A DNA stretch of 64,000 nucleotides from an uncultured Ureaplasma sp. (GCA_947039515.1 CAMQYY010000004.1:1-64000); one strand, 5' to 3'; numbered from the stretch's first letter, positions 30,789-43,222 are shown. Made by a program: numbers and translations. The notes: a model not told the origin generated them from the sequence alone.

Positions 30789-30823
30789 TTAGAAAAATAA
30801 AAAGTATTTATTCTAAATTGTAA
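30789..30823 (+). repeat. 35-bp direct repeat, copy 2
   Basis: This is an exact copy of the whiA 3' end, placed 27 nt before serS. It presumably marks the original whiA-serS junction; together with copy 1 it brackets a 1.0-kb segment. Confidence 0.9.
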
Positions 30824-30849
30824 TATAATCCAATTAGGAGATTTTTAAA

Positions 30850-32127
<1,278 letters not shown>

Positions 32128-32161
32128 AAATTGTGTTAAAATGAAAATAGGAGAATAAAAA

Positions 32162-32578
32162 TTGTTTAAATTAATATCTAAATTATCTAAATGAGCTTTA
32201 ATGTTAATTGGAATTGCAATAGTTTTAGCATTCTTTGCTCTTTCTATTGTTGGAGTAATGGATAATGCTGGTACTATTGCATTTATTGATAGTTTAATGT
32301 TTCCGATTGAAACACCCCCAGTTGAACCAATAGCAATATTACCTGTAATAGATGGTCCTGATTTATGAAATCAATTAGTTGGTCATTTTCGTTGATTACT
32401 TACTGACCCTCAAAATATAACATTTGTAACTTCTATGAGTATAGTTGTTGGGATAATATTTATAATTGCACCTATAGCATATAGACTAAATTATAAAAGA
32501 GATATGAAAAAAATTCATGCTTTGATTGGTAGATCAAATACAGCTGTTAGTAAAGTTGTTAGATCTTCAAAATTATAA
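32162..32578 (+). CDS. Uncharacterised two-helix membrane protein (TTG start)
   Basis: This gene is missing from the ORF track because of TGA codons. AGGAG lies 8 nt before a TTG that opens the frame (FKLISKLSKWALM). An ATG nearer serS runs into a stop. The protein is 138 aa with membrane helices at ~residues 10-32 (ALMLIGIAIVLAFFALSIVGVM) and ~90-110 (MSIVVGIIFIIAPIAY). A Pro-rich external loop (PIETPPVEPIAILPV) lies between them, and the C-terminus is basic. It follows serS by 34 nt and ends at a terminator. Function is unknown. Confidence 0.7.
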
Positions 32579-32595
32579 ATTCATTTAGATAAAAT

Positions 32596-32628
32596 AAAAA
32601 AACTCCCTATAACTAGGAAGTTTTTTTT
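32596..32628. terminator. Bidirectional terminator
   Basis: AAAAAACTCC...GGAAGTTTTTTTT forms an imperfect hairpin between the convergent membrane-protein gene and yebC, with a T run on the plus strand and A/T-rich bases on the other. Confidence 0.75.
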
Positions 32629-32636
32629 ATATATAA

Positions 32637-33341
32637 TTAATTTTCATTATTTGAAACCATTCATTGAATATCGTCATCATCTTCACAATTAGAAATAAAA
32701 CGTTCTCATTTTTCAGCATAACTACTACCAATATCAATATATGATTCAGGAATGTATTTTATTGAATGATCAATAATTTCAATTTGATTATTATCTAAAA
32801 CAGTTTTTATATTATAAAAATCATTAGGTTTTGTATAAATAACAAAGTATTCTTCTTCATGAACTAAATCTAAAAATTCTGATTCAATAATAATATTCAT
32901 TAGCTTGTCTTCATCATATTTATTAGCATCAATAATAAATTCACCCATTTCTTTGAATAAAATTTTAACACTATTAGGTTTTGCTAATTGTCCATTAATT
33001 TTTGAAAAATAACCTCTAATAGCACTAACAGCTCTTTGTTCATTATCTGTTAGAACTTTAATTAAGATAGCAACTCCATTAGGTCCATATCCTTCATAAA
33101 AAAGTTCTTTAAAATTAGTTTTATCAGTACTAGCACCTTTGATATTTTTATCAATTGATTCACGACTTAAATTATTACTTAGTCCTCTAATAATAGCGGC
33201 TTTTAATCTTGGATTAGCTTCTGGATTAACACCTCCAACTTTTGCAGCTGCTTTAATTTCTTTAGCACACTTCATTCATATCTTTGCTTGATGTTGTTGT
33301 TTTTTATTAATTCCAGATGCTATTAAATGTTTTCTTGGCAT
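32637..33341 (-). CDS. YebC/PmpR-family protein
   Basis: YebC-family proteins have been described as transcription regulators and, more recently, as ribosome-associated factors that relieve stalling. The N-terminus (MPRKHLIASGINKKQQHQAKIWMKCAKEIKAAAKVGG) and NPRLKAAIIRGLSNNLSRESIDKNIKGA are characteristic, followed by YEGYGPNGVAILIKVLTDN and FKEMGEF. The 234 aa length is typical. TGA codons near both ends hide parts in the ORF track. It is just downstream of ileS on the same strand. Confidence 0.92.
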
Positions 33342-33363
33342 TGTTATTTATTTACTTTTCTAT

Positions 33364-36031
<2,668 letters not shown>

Positions 36032-36039
<8 letters not shown>

Positions 36040-36640
36040 TTAGGATAACCTCTTCTTTTTTATTAAACATTTTTCTAATTATTATAATATCACTAGGAAA
36101 AACTATAAATATTAAAAGTAATGGTATTAAAATTGTAAATAATATTCCAGATCAATTTAAAGAAAGGTTAATTATTTTTATTCCACTAATTTCTGATATT
36201 GAATAATTATAAATATTGTTAAGTTTTTTCATTACAGATGAAATTTCACTTGAAAATGTTGGTGTCATAAAACTAAAAGATGAAATAATAATAAAACAAA
36301 TAAAATTAATTAAAAACATCTTCAAATAATTAATCTTAATAAATCGATCTTTTTCATAGAAATAATTAATGACAAAAATTAAACTAAAGAGTATTACAAA
36401 AACAAATATCACAATTGCAAATGAATTTATTTCTCAATAAAAGATATTATCTTGAGTAATTTTTGAAATAAACATCCCAATTTGAATTGAATCAAAATTC
36501 ATAGCAAATGGTTGACTAGTTGGTAATACTAATAATAAAAACATAAAAAAATTAGTTAGAGAAAAAAAGATTATTGAAAAAATCATTAATAATCTAAAAA
36601 TGTGAAATGTTTTGATATCTCTTAAATTAATTTTAATCAT
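36032..36640 (-). CDS. Uncharacterised four-helix membrane protein
   Basis: This 202 aa protein has about four hydrophobic helices: LLMIFSIIFFSLTNFFMFLLLVLP, FAIVIFVFVILFSLIFVINYF, YLKMFLINFICFIIISSFSFM and WSGILFTILIPLLLIFIVFP. A Ser-rich extracytoplasmic loop (TPTFSSEISSVMKKLNNIYNYS) lies before the last one. Two TGA codons split it in the ORF track. It overlaps ileS by 8 nt. The position next to ileS suggested signal peptidase II, but the LspA aspartate motifs are absent. No function is assigned. Confidence 0.72.
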
Positions 36641-36681
36641 ATTAATATATTATATAACAATTATAATAATTAAAATAATAG

Positions 36682-36709
36682 AAAAAAAATAGCATTGATT
36701 AGAATGCTA
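36682..36709 (-). terminator. Rho-independent terminator after rpmA
   Basis: On the minus strand TAGCATT-CTAATC-AATGCTA is followed by a run of eight T, 7 nt after the rpmA stop. Confidence 0.85.
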
Positions 36710-36715
36710 ATTAAA

Positions 36716-37018
36716 TTATTTTTCTATTGCAATAACAGAAACTTTTGTTTTTTGATTATGAAATTTTGTGTATTTAACAATACCTTCAATTTTAGCAAAT
36801 AAAGTGTGATCTTTTCCTTGACCAACATTTTTACCTGGATAAATTCTATTACCTCTTTGACGATAAATAATGTTACCAGGAATTGCTTTTTGTCCATCAG
36901 CTAATTTAGCGCCTAAAAATTTAGGATTCGAATCTCTACCATTTTTAGTTGAACCAGTCCCTTTTTTAGAAGCAAATAATTGCAAATCCGTTTTATTTCA
37001 TATTTTGTTATTATTCAT
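36716..37018 (-). CDS. rpmA: 50S ribosomal protein L27 (Prp-processed form)
   Basis: L27 lies near the peptidyl-transferase centre. The core [28 protein letters not shown] and [28 protein letters not shown] is standard. The gene starts upstream of the ORF-track start, giving a short N-terminal extension [15 protein letters not shown] before ASKKG. This is the Firmicute-type leader that the cysteine protease Prp removes at (L)QLF|A. The prp gene lies immediately upstream, 1 nt away. The precursor is 100 aa. Confidence 0.95.
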
Positions 37019-37019
37019 T

Positions 37020-37319
37020 TTAAAGTACTTCCTCACGTTTATCTATAATTTCAATATGCTTTTTATATTCACTATGGTAAATAGCATTTAATTGAATTCA
37101 TAATAACTCTAATTTATATATATAATCATCATTAATATTTGTGACTATTAACTTAATTAATCCTTCTTTTTTTTCTAAAAAAATATCATTTTTAATAAAT
37201 CAATTTAAAGAACCTTCTACAATTGCACTTATTCCGGCACAAACAATATCATTTTGTTCTTTATAATTAGCATGACCTAAAATATTAAAAGCATTTTTGT
37301 AAAAAATTATTTTAATCAT
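37020..37319 (-). CDS. prp: Ribosomal-processing cysteine protease Prp
   Basis: Prp trims the N-terminus of L27, an essential step in Firmicutes. This 99 aa ORF is hidden by a TGA in the ORF track. It contains the catalytic histidine in LGHANYKEQ and cysteine in DIVCAGISAIVEGSLNW, matching the Prp GHA...DIVCAAVS pattern. Its place between rplU and rpmA is the canonical one. It starts 2 nt after the rplU stop and ends next to the rpmA start. Confidence 0.92.
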
Positions 37320-37321
37320 AA

Positions 37322-37621
37322 TTATTCTTTAATTTTTTTAATTAATAATTTTGTATAAGGTTGTCTATGACCTTGTCTTTTCATATGATGTTTTTTAGAT
37401 TGAAATTTAATAATTCTAATTTTTTTCTGTTTTCCATGATTTTCAACAATTGCTTTAACTGTTGCATCTTTTAAATATGGTGTACCAACTTTTGTATCAA
37501 TCATCATAATTTCTTTAAAAACGATTTCAGAACCTATCTCATTTTTTAGTTTTTCAACATAAATAGTATCACCTTCTGATACTTTATATTGTTTACCACC
37601 TGTTTGGAATATAGCAAACAT
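37322..37621 (-). CDS. rplU: 50S ribosomal protein L21
   Basis: L21 binds 23S rRNA early in 50S assembly. MFAIFQTGGKQYKVSEGDTIYVEKL and the C-terminal KFQSKKHHMKRQGHRQPYTKLLI are clear family signatures; length is 99 aa. It is first in the rplU-prp-rpmA operon. GGAG precedes the ATG, and the ~115 nt upstream form a possible L21 leader. Confidence 0.96.
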   Translation of the reverse strand: MFAIFQTGGKQYKVSEGDTIYVEKLKNEIGSEIVFKEIMMIDTKVGTPYLKDATVKAIVENHGKQKKIRIIKFQSKKHHMKRQGHRQPYTKLLIKKIKE

Positions 37622-37745
37622 TTTTTCTCCTATTAGAACTTAGACTCGCTAATATTGGGGTTTATCTTTCAAAACACTTAAACCAAATATTTTATGCGGT
37701 TGAAGCAGGATATTTTTAATAAGCACTGCTAATATATTTTAGCAT
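37622..37745 (-). promoter_or_regulatory. Probable L21 leader and promoter of rplU-prp-rpmA
   Basis: The minus-strand untranslated region is less A/T-rich than neighbouring spacers. It has paired segments such as CTTCAACC-gcataaaatattt-GGTTTAAG and ends with AGTTCTAATAGGAGAAAAAATG. Firmicute rplU mRNAs often carry an autoregulatory L21 leader, and the position fits. An extended -10 (ATGCTAAAAT) lies at its 5' end. I could not check the covariance model. Confidence 0.5.
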
Positions 37746-37775
37746 AAAATAGCAAAAATCTATCTATATTATAAA

Positions 37776-37810
37776 AAGTAATATTTTTAAAAAAATTAAA
37801 AATATTACTT
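37776..37810 (-). terminator. Terminator after the DDAH-like gene
   Basis: AAGTAATATTTTT and AAAAATATTACTT are perfect arms, followed on the minus strand by T-rich bases. The downstream bases TTTATAATA also contain a -10-like TATAAT that could serve rplU. Confidence 0.7.
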
Positions 37811-37820
37811 AATATAATTC

Positions 37821-38669
37821 TTATTTACAACAAGAACATTCTGGAGCTTTAAATCTTAGTGATGTACAAGATAAACCACCATCAACTTTAGCAATTTCGC
37901 TAGTAGCACATTTATGGAAAGTATAATCTCCTCCATCTGGTCCTTTACCTTTAAGTTCAGTTTTAAGTTGATCATAAACTTCAGGAAATTCAGCTGGGAC
38001 AATAATATGTTCATTAATTCAAATACTATTTGTAGCATAAGCTGATTTTTTTGGCACAATTATTTTATTAAATGAATCAAAAACATTATTTTTAACACTT
38101 ATTAAATAATCATTGAATGTTTCTTCAATCAATAAATTATTATGTTCTAAATATGATACGCTACTTTTTAAATGAAGACCAGCATCAATTTTAACACCAA
38201 TAACTTTATAACCATATGGTTCATAAATTTTTGTTAATTGATCAATACCTTCTTGATTAGTTCTTGAAGTAATACCTACATAAAAAGTATCATCAACCAT
38301 CATAACATCGCCAGCATCCATTGTTCCTGGTCCTTGAATATAATGAATTTTTTCAATTGGGTAAAATTGAGCTACATGAGCTGCCATTTCAGTTTTTTCA
38401 CCTTGTCTGGTTGGATGTCCTGGATTAGTAATAACAGCACATTTATCAGCTAATAAAGCTGCATCTTCAACAAAAGTTGAATCAGGGTAAAATTCATCTG
38501 GTTCAATAACATAAGTTTTCATTCCAATTTTTTCTAATAATTTAATGTAATCAGCATGTTGTGTTTTTGCTAAATCAATAATAATTCCTGAAGGTTTTCC
38601 TTCCATATTTTGACCATTAACTAAATTGTTGCATGATTTTCTTGAAATAGTATTTGTAAATTTGTTCAT
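37821..38669 (-). CDS. Dimethylarginine dimethylaminohydrolase (DDAH)-like amidinohydrolase
   Basis: This belongs to the guanidine-modifying superfamily. DFYPDSTFVEDAALL-like (EFYPDSTFVEDAALLADKCAVITNPGHPTRQGE), GTMDAGDVMMVDDTFYVGITSRTNQEG, LHLKSSVSYLE (catalytic His) and DGGLSCTSLRF (catalytic Cys) match small DDAH proteins that hydrolyse methylarginines to citrulline. At 282 aa it is far shorter than arginine deiminase (~400 aa). The start shown (MNKFTNTISRKSCNNLVNG) fits the family N-terminus. A Cys-rich end (APECSCCK) is unusual. It is monocistronic with its own terminator. The physiological substrate is uncertain. Confidence 0.88.
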
Positions 38670-38740
38670 AATTATCCTTAAAGTATCCTACACTTTAATA
38701 TTACTCTTATTTCATAGAAAAAATAAAATAATTTATATAC

Positions 38741-38768
38741 AAAAAAAGCACATAAAATGTACTTTTTT
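38741..38768 (-). terminator. Terminator of the tRNA cluster
   Basis: On the minus strand AAAAAAAGTACA-TTTTA-TGTGCTTTTTTT pairs fully with one G-U wobble, about 50 nt after tRNA-Gly. The opposite strand would have a C-A mismatch, so minus is the working direction. Confidence 0.8.
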
Positions 38769-38818
38769 TATTTATATAAAATTAAAATTCTTATTTATAT
38801 TAATTTGAAAATTAAATT

Positions 38819-38892
38819 TGGAGCAGGTGATGGGAATCGAACCCACACTAATAGCTTGGAAGGCTATAGTTCTACCATTGAACTACACCTGC
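38819..38892 (-). tRNA. tRNA-Gly (anticodon TCC)
   Basis: On the minus strand GCAGGTG pairs with CACCTGC, CCA is encoded, and the anticodon loop CTTCCAA gives TCC. It is the last gene of a five-tRNA cluster. Confidence 0.96.
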
Positions 38893-38897
38893 TTAAA

Positions 38898-38984
38898 TGG
38901 TGCTGGAAGAGGGACTTGAACCCTCACGTCCTTACAGACACAGGATTTTAAGTCCTGTGCGTCTACCATTCCGCCACTCCAGCA
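38898..38984 (-). tRNA. tRNA-Leu (anticodon TAA)
   Basis: TGCTGGA pairs with TCCAGCA, CCA is encoded, and the anticodon arm CAGGA-CTTAAAA-TCCTG gives TAA. The long variable arm is typical of class II leucine tRNAs. Confidence 0.96.
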
Positions 38985-39017
38985 ATTTTTCTCCAAAAGG
39001 AGAAATTATATATAAAT

Positions 39018-39092
39018 TGGTGCCCCACGAAGGAATTGAACCTTCGACCCCTTCATTAAAAGTGAAATGCTCTACCTCTGAGCTAGTGGGGC
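39018..39092 (-). tRNA. tRNA-Lys (anticodon TTT)
   Basis: GCCCCAC pairs with GTGGGGC, with encoded CCA. The anticodon arm TTTCA-CTTTTAA-TGAAG gives TTT, with one G-U pair in the stem. Confidence 0.94.
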
Positions 39093-39135
39093 AAAAATAT
39101 TAATAAAAGAAATAATATTCTTCATTAATTAAAAA

Positions 39136-39210
39136 TGGCTGGCCTGGGAGGAATCGAACCTACGCGTGGAAGAATCAAAATCTTCTGCCTTACCGCTTGG
39201 CTACAGGCCA
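39136..39210 (-). tRNA. tRNA-Gln (anticodon TTG)
   Basis: The sequence TGGCCTGTAGCCAAGCGGTAAGGCA is a typical glutamine tRNA 5' half. The loop TTTTGAT gives TTG, and CCA is encoded. Confidence 0.95.
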
Positions 39211-39216
39211 ATAAAA

Positions 39217-39300
39217 TGGTGGACAGAGACGGATTCGAACCATCGAAACTTTCGTGGCTGAGTTACAGTCAGCTGCGTTTGGCCACTTCGCTATCTGTCC
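39217..39300 (-). tRNA. tRNA-Tyr (anticodon GTA)
   Basis: GGACAGA pairs at the ends, the anticodon arm GCTGA-CTGTAAC-TCAGC gives GTA, and a long variable arm is present. It is the first gene of the cluster. Confidence 0.96.
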
Positions 39301-39303
39301 ATT

Positions 39304-39378
39304 TAAAAAGGTATTGTATAAATATACCTTTTATTATTGTATTACAATTAACAGTAAAATGCAATAATAATTGCATTT
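39304..39378 (-). terminator. Two consecutive hairpins between greA and the tRNA cluster
   Basis: The first hairpin after greA is AAATGCAAT-tatt-ATTGCATTTT. The second is AAAAGGTAT-atttataca-ATACCTTTTT, immediately before tRNA-Tyr. The first probably ends greA transcription. The tRNA promoter must lie in the ~50 nt between or around them (TACAAT and TATACAAT boxes are present). Confidence 0.6.
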
Positions 39379-39390
39379 AAAAAAATTAAT

Positions 39391-39858
39391 TTAAGAAATT
39401 GACAAAATTTCTAATTTATAAGGCTTTTCAATTGATTTTACTTCCACAATATCACCTTTTTTCTTTTTAAGAACACTAATAGCTAAGGGACAGTCAATTG
39501 AAATATAATTTTTGTCAAGATCTATTTCTAATGAACCAACTATTTTATAAGTTATTTCTTCTTTTTCTTGAAAATCAAAAACTGTAATTGTGTTATTAAT
39601 TGAAACAACATCTTTTTCATCTTCAATGCTATCAGTAAGAATATGATTATCAATAATTTCTTGAATTTCATTTATTCTGCTTTGAATAGCAACTTGTTTT
39701 TCTTTAGCAGCGGTATAATCAGCATTTTCAGAAAGATCCCCTTGTTCTCTTGCTTCTTGAAGCTCTATTAAAACTTTTGGTCTATCTTCGCTAATTAAAG
39801 TATCTATTTCTATTTTATACTTTTCAAGGGCTATTTTTGAAATATAATTTTTATTCAT
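39391..39858 (-). CDS. greA: Transcription elongation factor GreA
   Basis: GreA rescues backtracked RNA polymerase by stimulating transcript cleavage. The N-terminal coiled coil carries the acidic tip motif EAREQGDLSENADYTAAKEKQ, and the C-terminal domain is VGSLEIDLDKNYISIDCPLAISVLKKKKGDIVEV. The 155 aa length is normal. It is monocistronic, with a hairpin after the stop. Confidence 0.96.
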   Translation of the reverse strand: MNKNYISKIALEKYKIEIDTLISEDRPKVLIELQEAREQGDLSENADYTAAKEKQVAIQSRINEIQEIIDNHILTDSIEDEKDVVSINNTITVFDFQEKEEITYKIVGSLEIDLDKNYISIDCPLAISVLKKKKGDIVEVKSIEKPYKLEILSIS

Positions 39859-39901
39859 ATTTTCTCCTATTTCTTTTATATTATAATGATATTTTATTAA
39901 A

Positions 39902-41269
39902 TTAATTAATAACTCTTAATCCACCATCAAAATCATCGATAATAGTTGTTGATATTAAAGCTTCATCATCAATTTTTCTAATCTCGCTAATTATTTTAGA
40001 AAGTTCTATATAATTACAGATTATTTCAATATTTTGCTTTTTTAATAAAGAATAACCACCAATAGTATTATTAATAGTTAAAGAATAATGGTAATTACCA
40101 TCAATAAAATGATTTCTAATACTTAAAATATTTTCTTTATTTGTATATACTTGGATTTTGATTTTTTTATGTTTTGGAAAAATAGTATCTATTATTACAG
40201 AACTAATTATTGTTGTAGCTAATGAAATTATTAAATTTGGTGAAAAGAATAAACTCACAGCATGAGCATTTTTGGAATTAGCTAAAAATTCTTCAATTCC
40301 AGGAGTTGTGATAATTGGAATAAAAATACCAATTGTTGTTGAAAGCATTAAGAATGTAATATTAAAATAAATTAATGTTTTTCCAATCTCTTTATTTTTC
40401 TTTTTTGAAAAATAAAGAGAAACAATATCAGTTCCACCAGTTGATCCATTTAATATATATAAAATTGAAATAGGAAATCCAATTAACATTATAGAAAAAA
40501 TAGAATACATTGTTAAACTAACTACTTTAGCAACATCATTAGGTTCTCATGTTAAAAATGTTAATCCTTTGTCCTTAAGCTCACTAAATGGTGGAACTAT
40601 TGATTGGACTTGACCAAAAATAAAAATATTATCTATTCCTGGAATAAAACTTAAAGCTAAACCAAATAATTGGGTTCAAAGAATATAAATAATCGTAATA
40701 ATAGCAAATTGTTTTGAAATCTTCTTATAAGCAAAAATAACAAGTGGGATATTGATAACTGCTGTTAATCCCCAAAACAAAACATTAAAGACGGCATCAG
40801 CAGTGGTGGGATTTACACCTGAATCTAGTAATGAATTATTAACAAGTCTTGCAATACCTTGTAAAACACCACTAATTCCAGCTGAAAATAATCCAGAATT
40901 TTTAATAAAGAAAATAGTGGCAACACTTACAAATGTAGCAAGTAAAATTGTTAGAAAAATTTTTCTAAAACGATATTCTTCATTGTAAAGAACAGAAAAT
41001 TTTAACATCGAAGATTTGAATTTAACTAATTTTACTTCATGAGGATTATCTAAACTAACCAATCTCTGAGAAAAATTATTAATTGAATTTGCATGTTTCT
41101 TTTTTAAGGAATTTAGCTCATTTCTCAATTCTAAAATTTGAGCATCAATCTCTTCTTTTTCTATTTCTGTCTGGGATTTATTTCTTTTATTAAGTAAATC
41201 ATCAATTGAAATATTAATTTTCTTAATAAATTCAAAACTTTCTTTTTTACTTTTTTTATTTTCTTTCAT
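39902..41269 (-). CDS. YitT-family (DUF2179) membrane protein with N-terminal coiled coil
   Basis: Two ORF-track entries join through TGA codons to a 455 aa protein. Residues 1-110 are charged and coiled-coil-like. About six membrane helices follow, with typical YitT segments: SGLFSAGISGVLQGIARL, NVLFWGLTAVINIPLVIFAYKKISKQFA and ILNGSTGGTDIVSLYFSKKKNKEIGKTL. The cytoplasmic DUF2179 domain ends the protein (KKIKIQVYTNKENILSIRNHFIDGNYHYSLTINNTIGGYSLLKKQNIEIIC). YitT proteins are uncharacterised; a transport role is inferred. The long N-terminal coiled coil is not typical of the family. Confidence 0.85.
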
Positions 41270-41291
41270 AAAGGGATTTTAAAAAATATAT

Positions 41292-41666
41292 TTATTTTTT
41301 CTTTCTTTTATCTTCTTTAATTCTAGCTGATTTACCAGATCTCTCTCTCATATATGAAATATAAGATCTTCTAACTTTACCATATCTTTTAACTTCTATA
41401 GCTTCAATTAATGGTGAATTGATTTGAAAATTTTCTTCAACTCAAACTCCACTAGATTCTTTTCTTACTAAGAAAGTTTCAGAAACTCCTGAACCTTTTC
41501 TTCTTAAAACAATACCTTCAAATTTTTGGATTCTAGTTTTATTATTTTCAATAATTCTTAAATGTACAACAACAGTATCACCTGAACTAAAATTAGGAAT
41601 ATCTTTTTTTAAATATTGTAATTCGACGTTTTTAATAATTTCGCCTCTATTTATTTTATTCATCAT
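41292..41666 (-). CDS. rplS: 50S ribosomal protein L19
   Basis: L19 sits at the 30S-50S interface. The motifs [55 protein letters not shown] and [25 protein letters not shown] are standard. A TGA Trp splits the ORF. The protein is 124 aa. Its start overlaps trmD by 11 nt, as in the usual rpsP-trmD-rplS operon; rimM is missing between them. Confidence 0.96.
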
Positions 41667-42363
41667 TATTTTCTCTTTCTTTATTTTTATTAATAAATTT
41701 TAAATATAAATCATTTCTTTTTAGTTTTGTTAATTCAATTCGTTCATTTTCTCTAAAATCTTTAATTTTTTGATGATTGCCTGATAAAAGAATTTCAGGA
41801 ACAGAATGATTTTCAAAAATTAAAGGTTTTGTATAAACTGAATGATCTAATAAATCATTTTCAAAAGATTCTGAAATTAAACTTTCAGATTTAATCACAT
41901 TATCAACTAATCTAGTAACTGCATCAATAATCACTAAAGAAGGTATTTCACCTCCTGTTAGGATAAAATCTCCAATAGAAATTTCATCATCAATATAATA
42001 TTTTATTCTAGCATCAAAACCTTCGTAATGACCTGATATTAAAATAATATGTTCATTTGTTTTAGCGATGTTTTTAGCAATTCTTTGATTAAATACTTTA
42101 CCTGTCGGTGTTAATAGATAAACTTTAGAATTTTCTTTTTTATAAAACATAATTGCTTCAACGATTGGTTCTATACTTAAAACCATACCAGGGCCACCAC
42201 CGAATGGTGTGTCATCTACACTTTTATGTTTTGATTTGGAAAAATTTCTAAAGTTAATAACCTCTATTTCAACCAATTTCTTTTCAATCGCTTTTTTCAA
42301 AATTGAAGAATTCAAAAAGGGTTCATATATTTTATCAAATAAAGTTAAAACAGTAATTTTCAT
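41656..42363 (-). CDS. trmD: tRNA (guanine37-N1)-methyltransferase TrmD
   Basis: TrmD makes m1G37, preventing frameshifts. The SPOUT knot motifs are ILISGHYEGFDARIKYYIDDEISIGDFILTGGEIPSLVIIDAVTRLV, and the N-terminal VDDTPFGGGPGMVLSIEPIVEAI is diagnostic. Length is 235 aa. It sits between rpsP (5 nt upstream) and rplS. Confidence 0.97.
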   Translation of the reverse strand: MKITVLTLFDKIYEPFLNSSILKKAIEKKLVEIEVINFRNFSKSKHKSVDDTPFGGGPGMVLSIEPIVEAIMFYKKENSKVYLLTPTGKVFNQRIAKNIAKTNEHIILISGHYEGFDARIKYYIDDEISIGDFILTGGEIPSLVIIDAVTRLVDNVIKSESLISESFENDLLDHSVYTKPLIFENHSVPEILLSGNHQKIKDFRENERIELTKLKRNDLYLKFINKNKERENNDE

Positions 42364-42368
42364 TTATA

Positions 42369-43046
42369 TTATTTAACTTTTATTTTACTTTTTATTTTTT
42401 CAATTTTAGTTACTTTAACTTTTTCTACTTTAGAAACTTCTTTTGTTTTAACTTTAGATGCCTTAGTATCTTTTGTTGATTCACCTTTTTCAACTTTAGT
42501 TGTTTTAGTAGTTTTTGGTGATTCAATTTTTTCAACTCTAGGTGCTTTAGCAACTTTTGCTGATTCACCTTTTTCAACTTTAGTTGTTTTAGTAACCTTT
42601 GGTGGTTCAATTTTTTCAACTCTAGTTATTTCAGGAACTTTTATTGTTTCTTTTTTAACATTTTCAGTTTTTTCAACTTTAACATTATCTGTTTTTGCAA
42701 CTTTAGTTGTTTTAGTTTTATCAGCTTTAGGTTTAGTTTCTTTTTTAATCTTAACTACCTTTTCAATTTTAGGTTTATTAGCTATGTTATCATTTTTTGC
42801 TTTAATATATTCAGCTCAAATGCCTTCCTTACTAAATAAATTTTTAACAGTTTCTGTTGGAACAGCCCCATTTAATAAAAGTTTTAAAATAGATTCTCTA
42901 TCGAATTTTGAAACTTTTGAAATTGGGTCATAATGTCCTAATTGTTCAATAAATTTTCCATTAGCTTTTGATCTAGCATCTGCTGCTATTAATCTATAAA
43001 ATGGTCTTTTATGTCTACCAATTCTTGTTAGTCTTAATTTTACCAA
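42369..43046 (-). CDS. rpsP: 30S ribosomal protein S16 with long Lys/Glu/Thr repeat tail (TTG start)
   Basis: S16 is an early 30S assembly protein of ~80-90 aa. The first ~85 residues are normal (VKLRLTRIGRHKRPFYRLIAADARSKANGKFIEQLGHYDP). The start is TTG because AAGGAGG lies 5 nt before it and homology begins there. After KNLFSKEGIW the frame continues for ~135 more residues of KVEK/TTK/ESPK repeats to a total of 225 aa. Two 28-residue units are visible, each with TKTTKVEKGES. The tail is basic overall. The ORF at 42425-42619 is an out-of-frame reading of this repeat. Confidence 0.92.
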
Positions 43047-43085
43047 AATATCCTCCTTAATTAATCTATAAAATAATACCATAAA

Positions 43086-43127
43086 TTTTATTAGGTGTTA
43101 AGTAAATTTACTTAACACCTAATAAAA
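43086..43127. promoter_or_regulatory. 42-bp perfect palindrome upstream of rpsP
   Basis: TTTTATTAGGTGTTAAGTAAA joined directly to its reverse complement forms a perfect loop-less palindrome 40 nt upstream of rpsP. It lies after the ylxM terminator, so it is not needed to end that transcript, and it lacks a following T run on the minus strand. An operator or a 5' leader stem is possible. Confidence 0.55.
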
Positions 43128-43222
43128 AAATTTTCATTTTATTATTTAGGACATTAATAAATTATTTGTCATCTTTAGAATCGATATAAAAATTATGAAA
43201 TATGTTAAAGATTTATAAAAAA

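Noticed and set aside
37856-38059. 67 aa ORF at the end of the DDAH-like gene
   Set aside because: It is an alternative frame of the true gene, which continues through TGA to the catalytic Cys motif GGLSC.
37821-38669. Arginine deiminase (arcA)
   Set aside because: The protein is only 282 aa and its motifs (FVEDAAL, NQEGIDQL, GGLSCTSLRF) match the shorter DDAH type.
38757-39380. ORFs 38757-38951, 38897-39103 and 39135-39380
   Set aside because: They are read through the five tRNA genes on the opposite strand.
42425-42619. 64 aa minus-strand ORF LKKVNQQKLLKHLELKKLNHQ...
   Set aside because: It is an out-of-frame reading of the repeat encoding the S16 tail.
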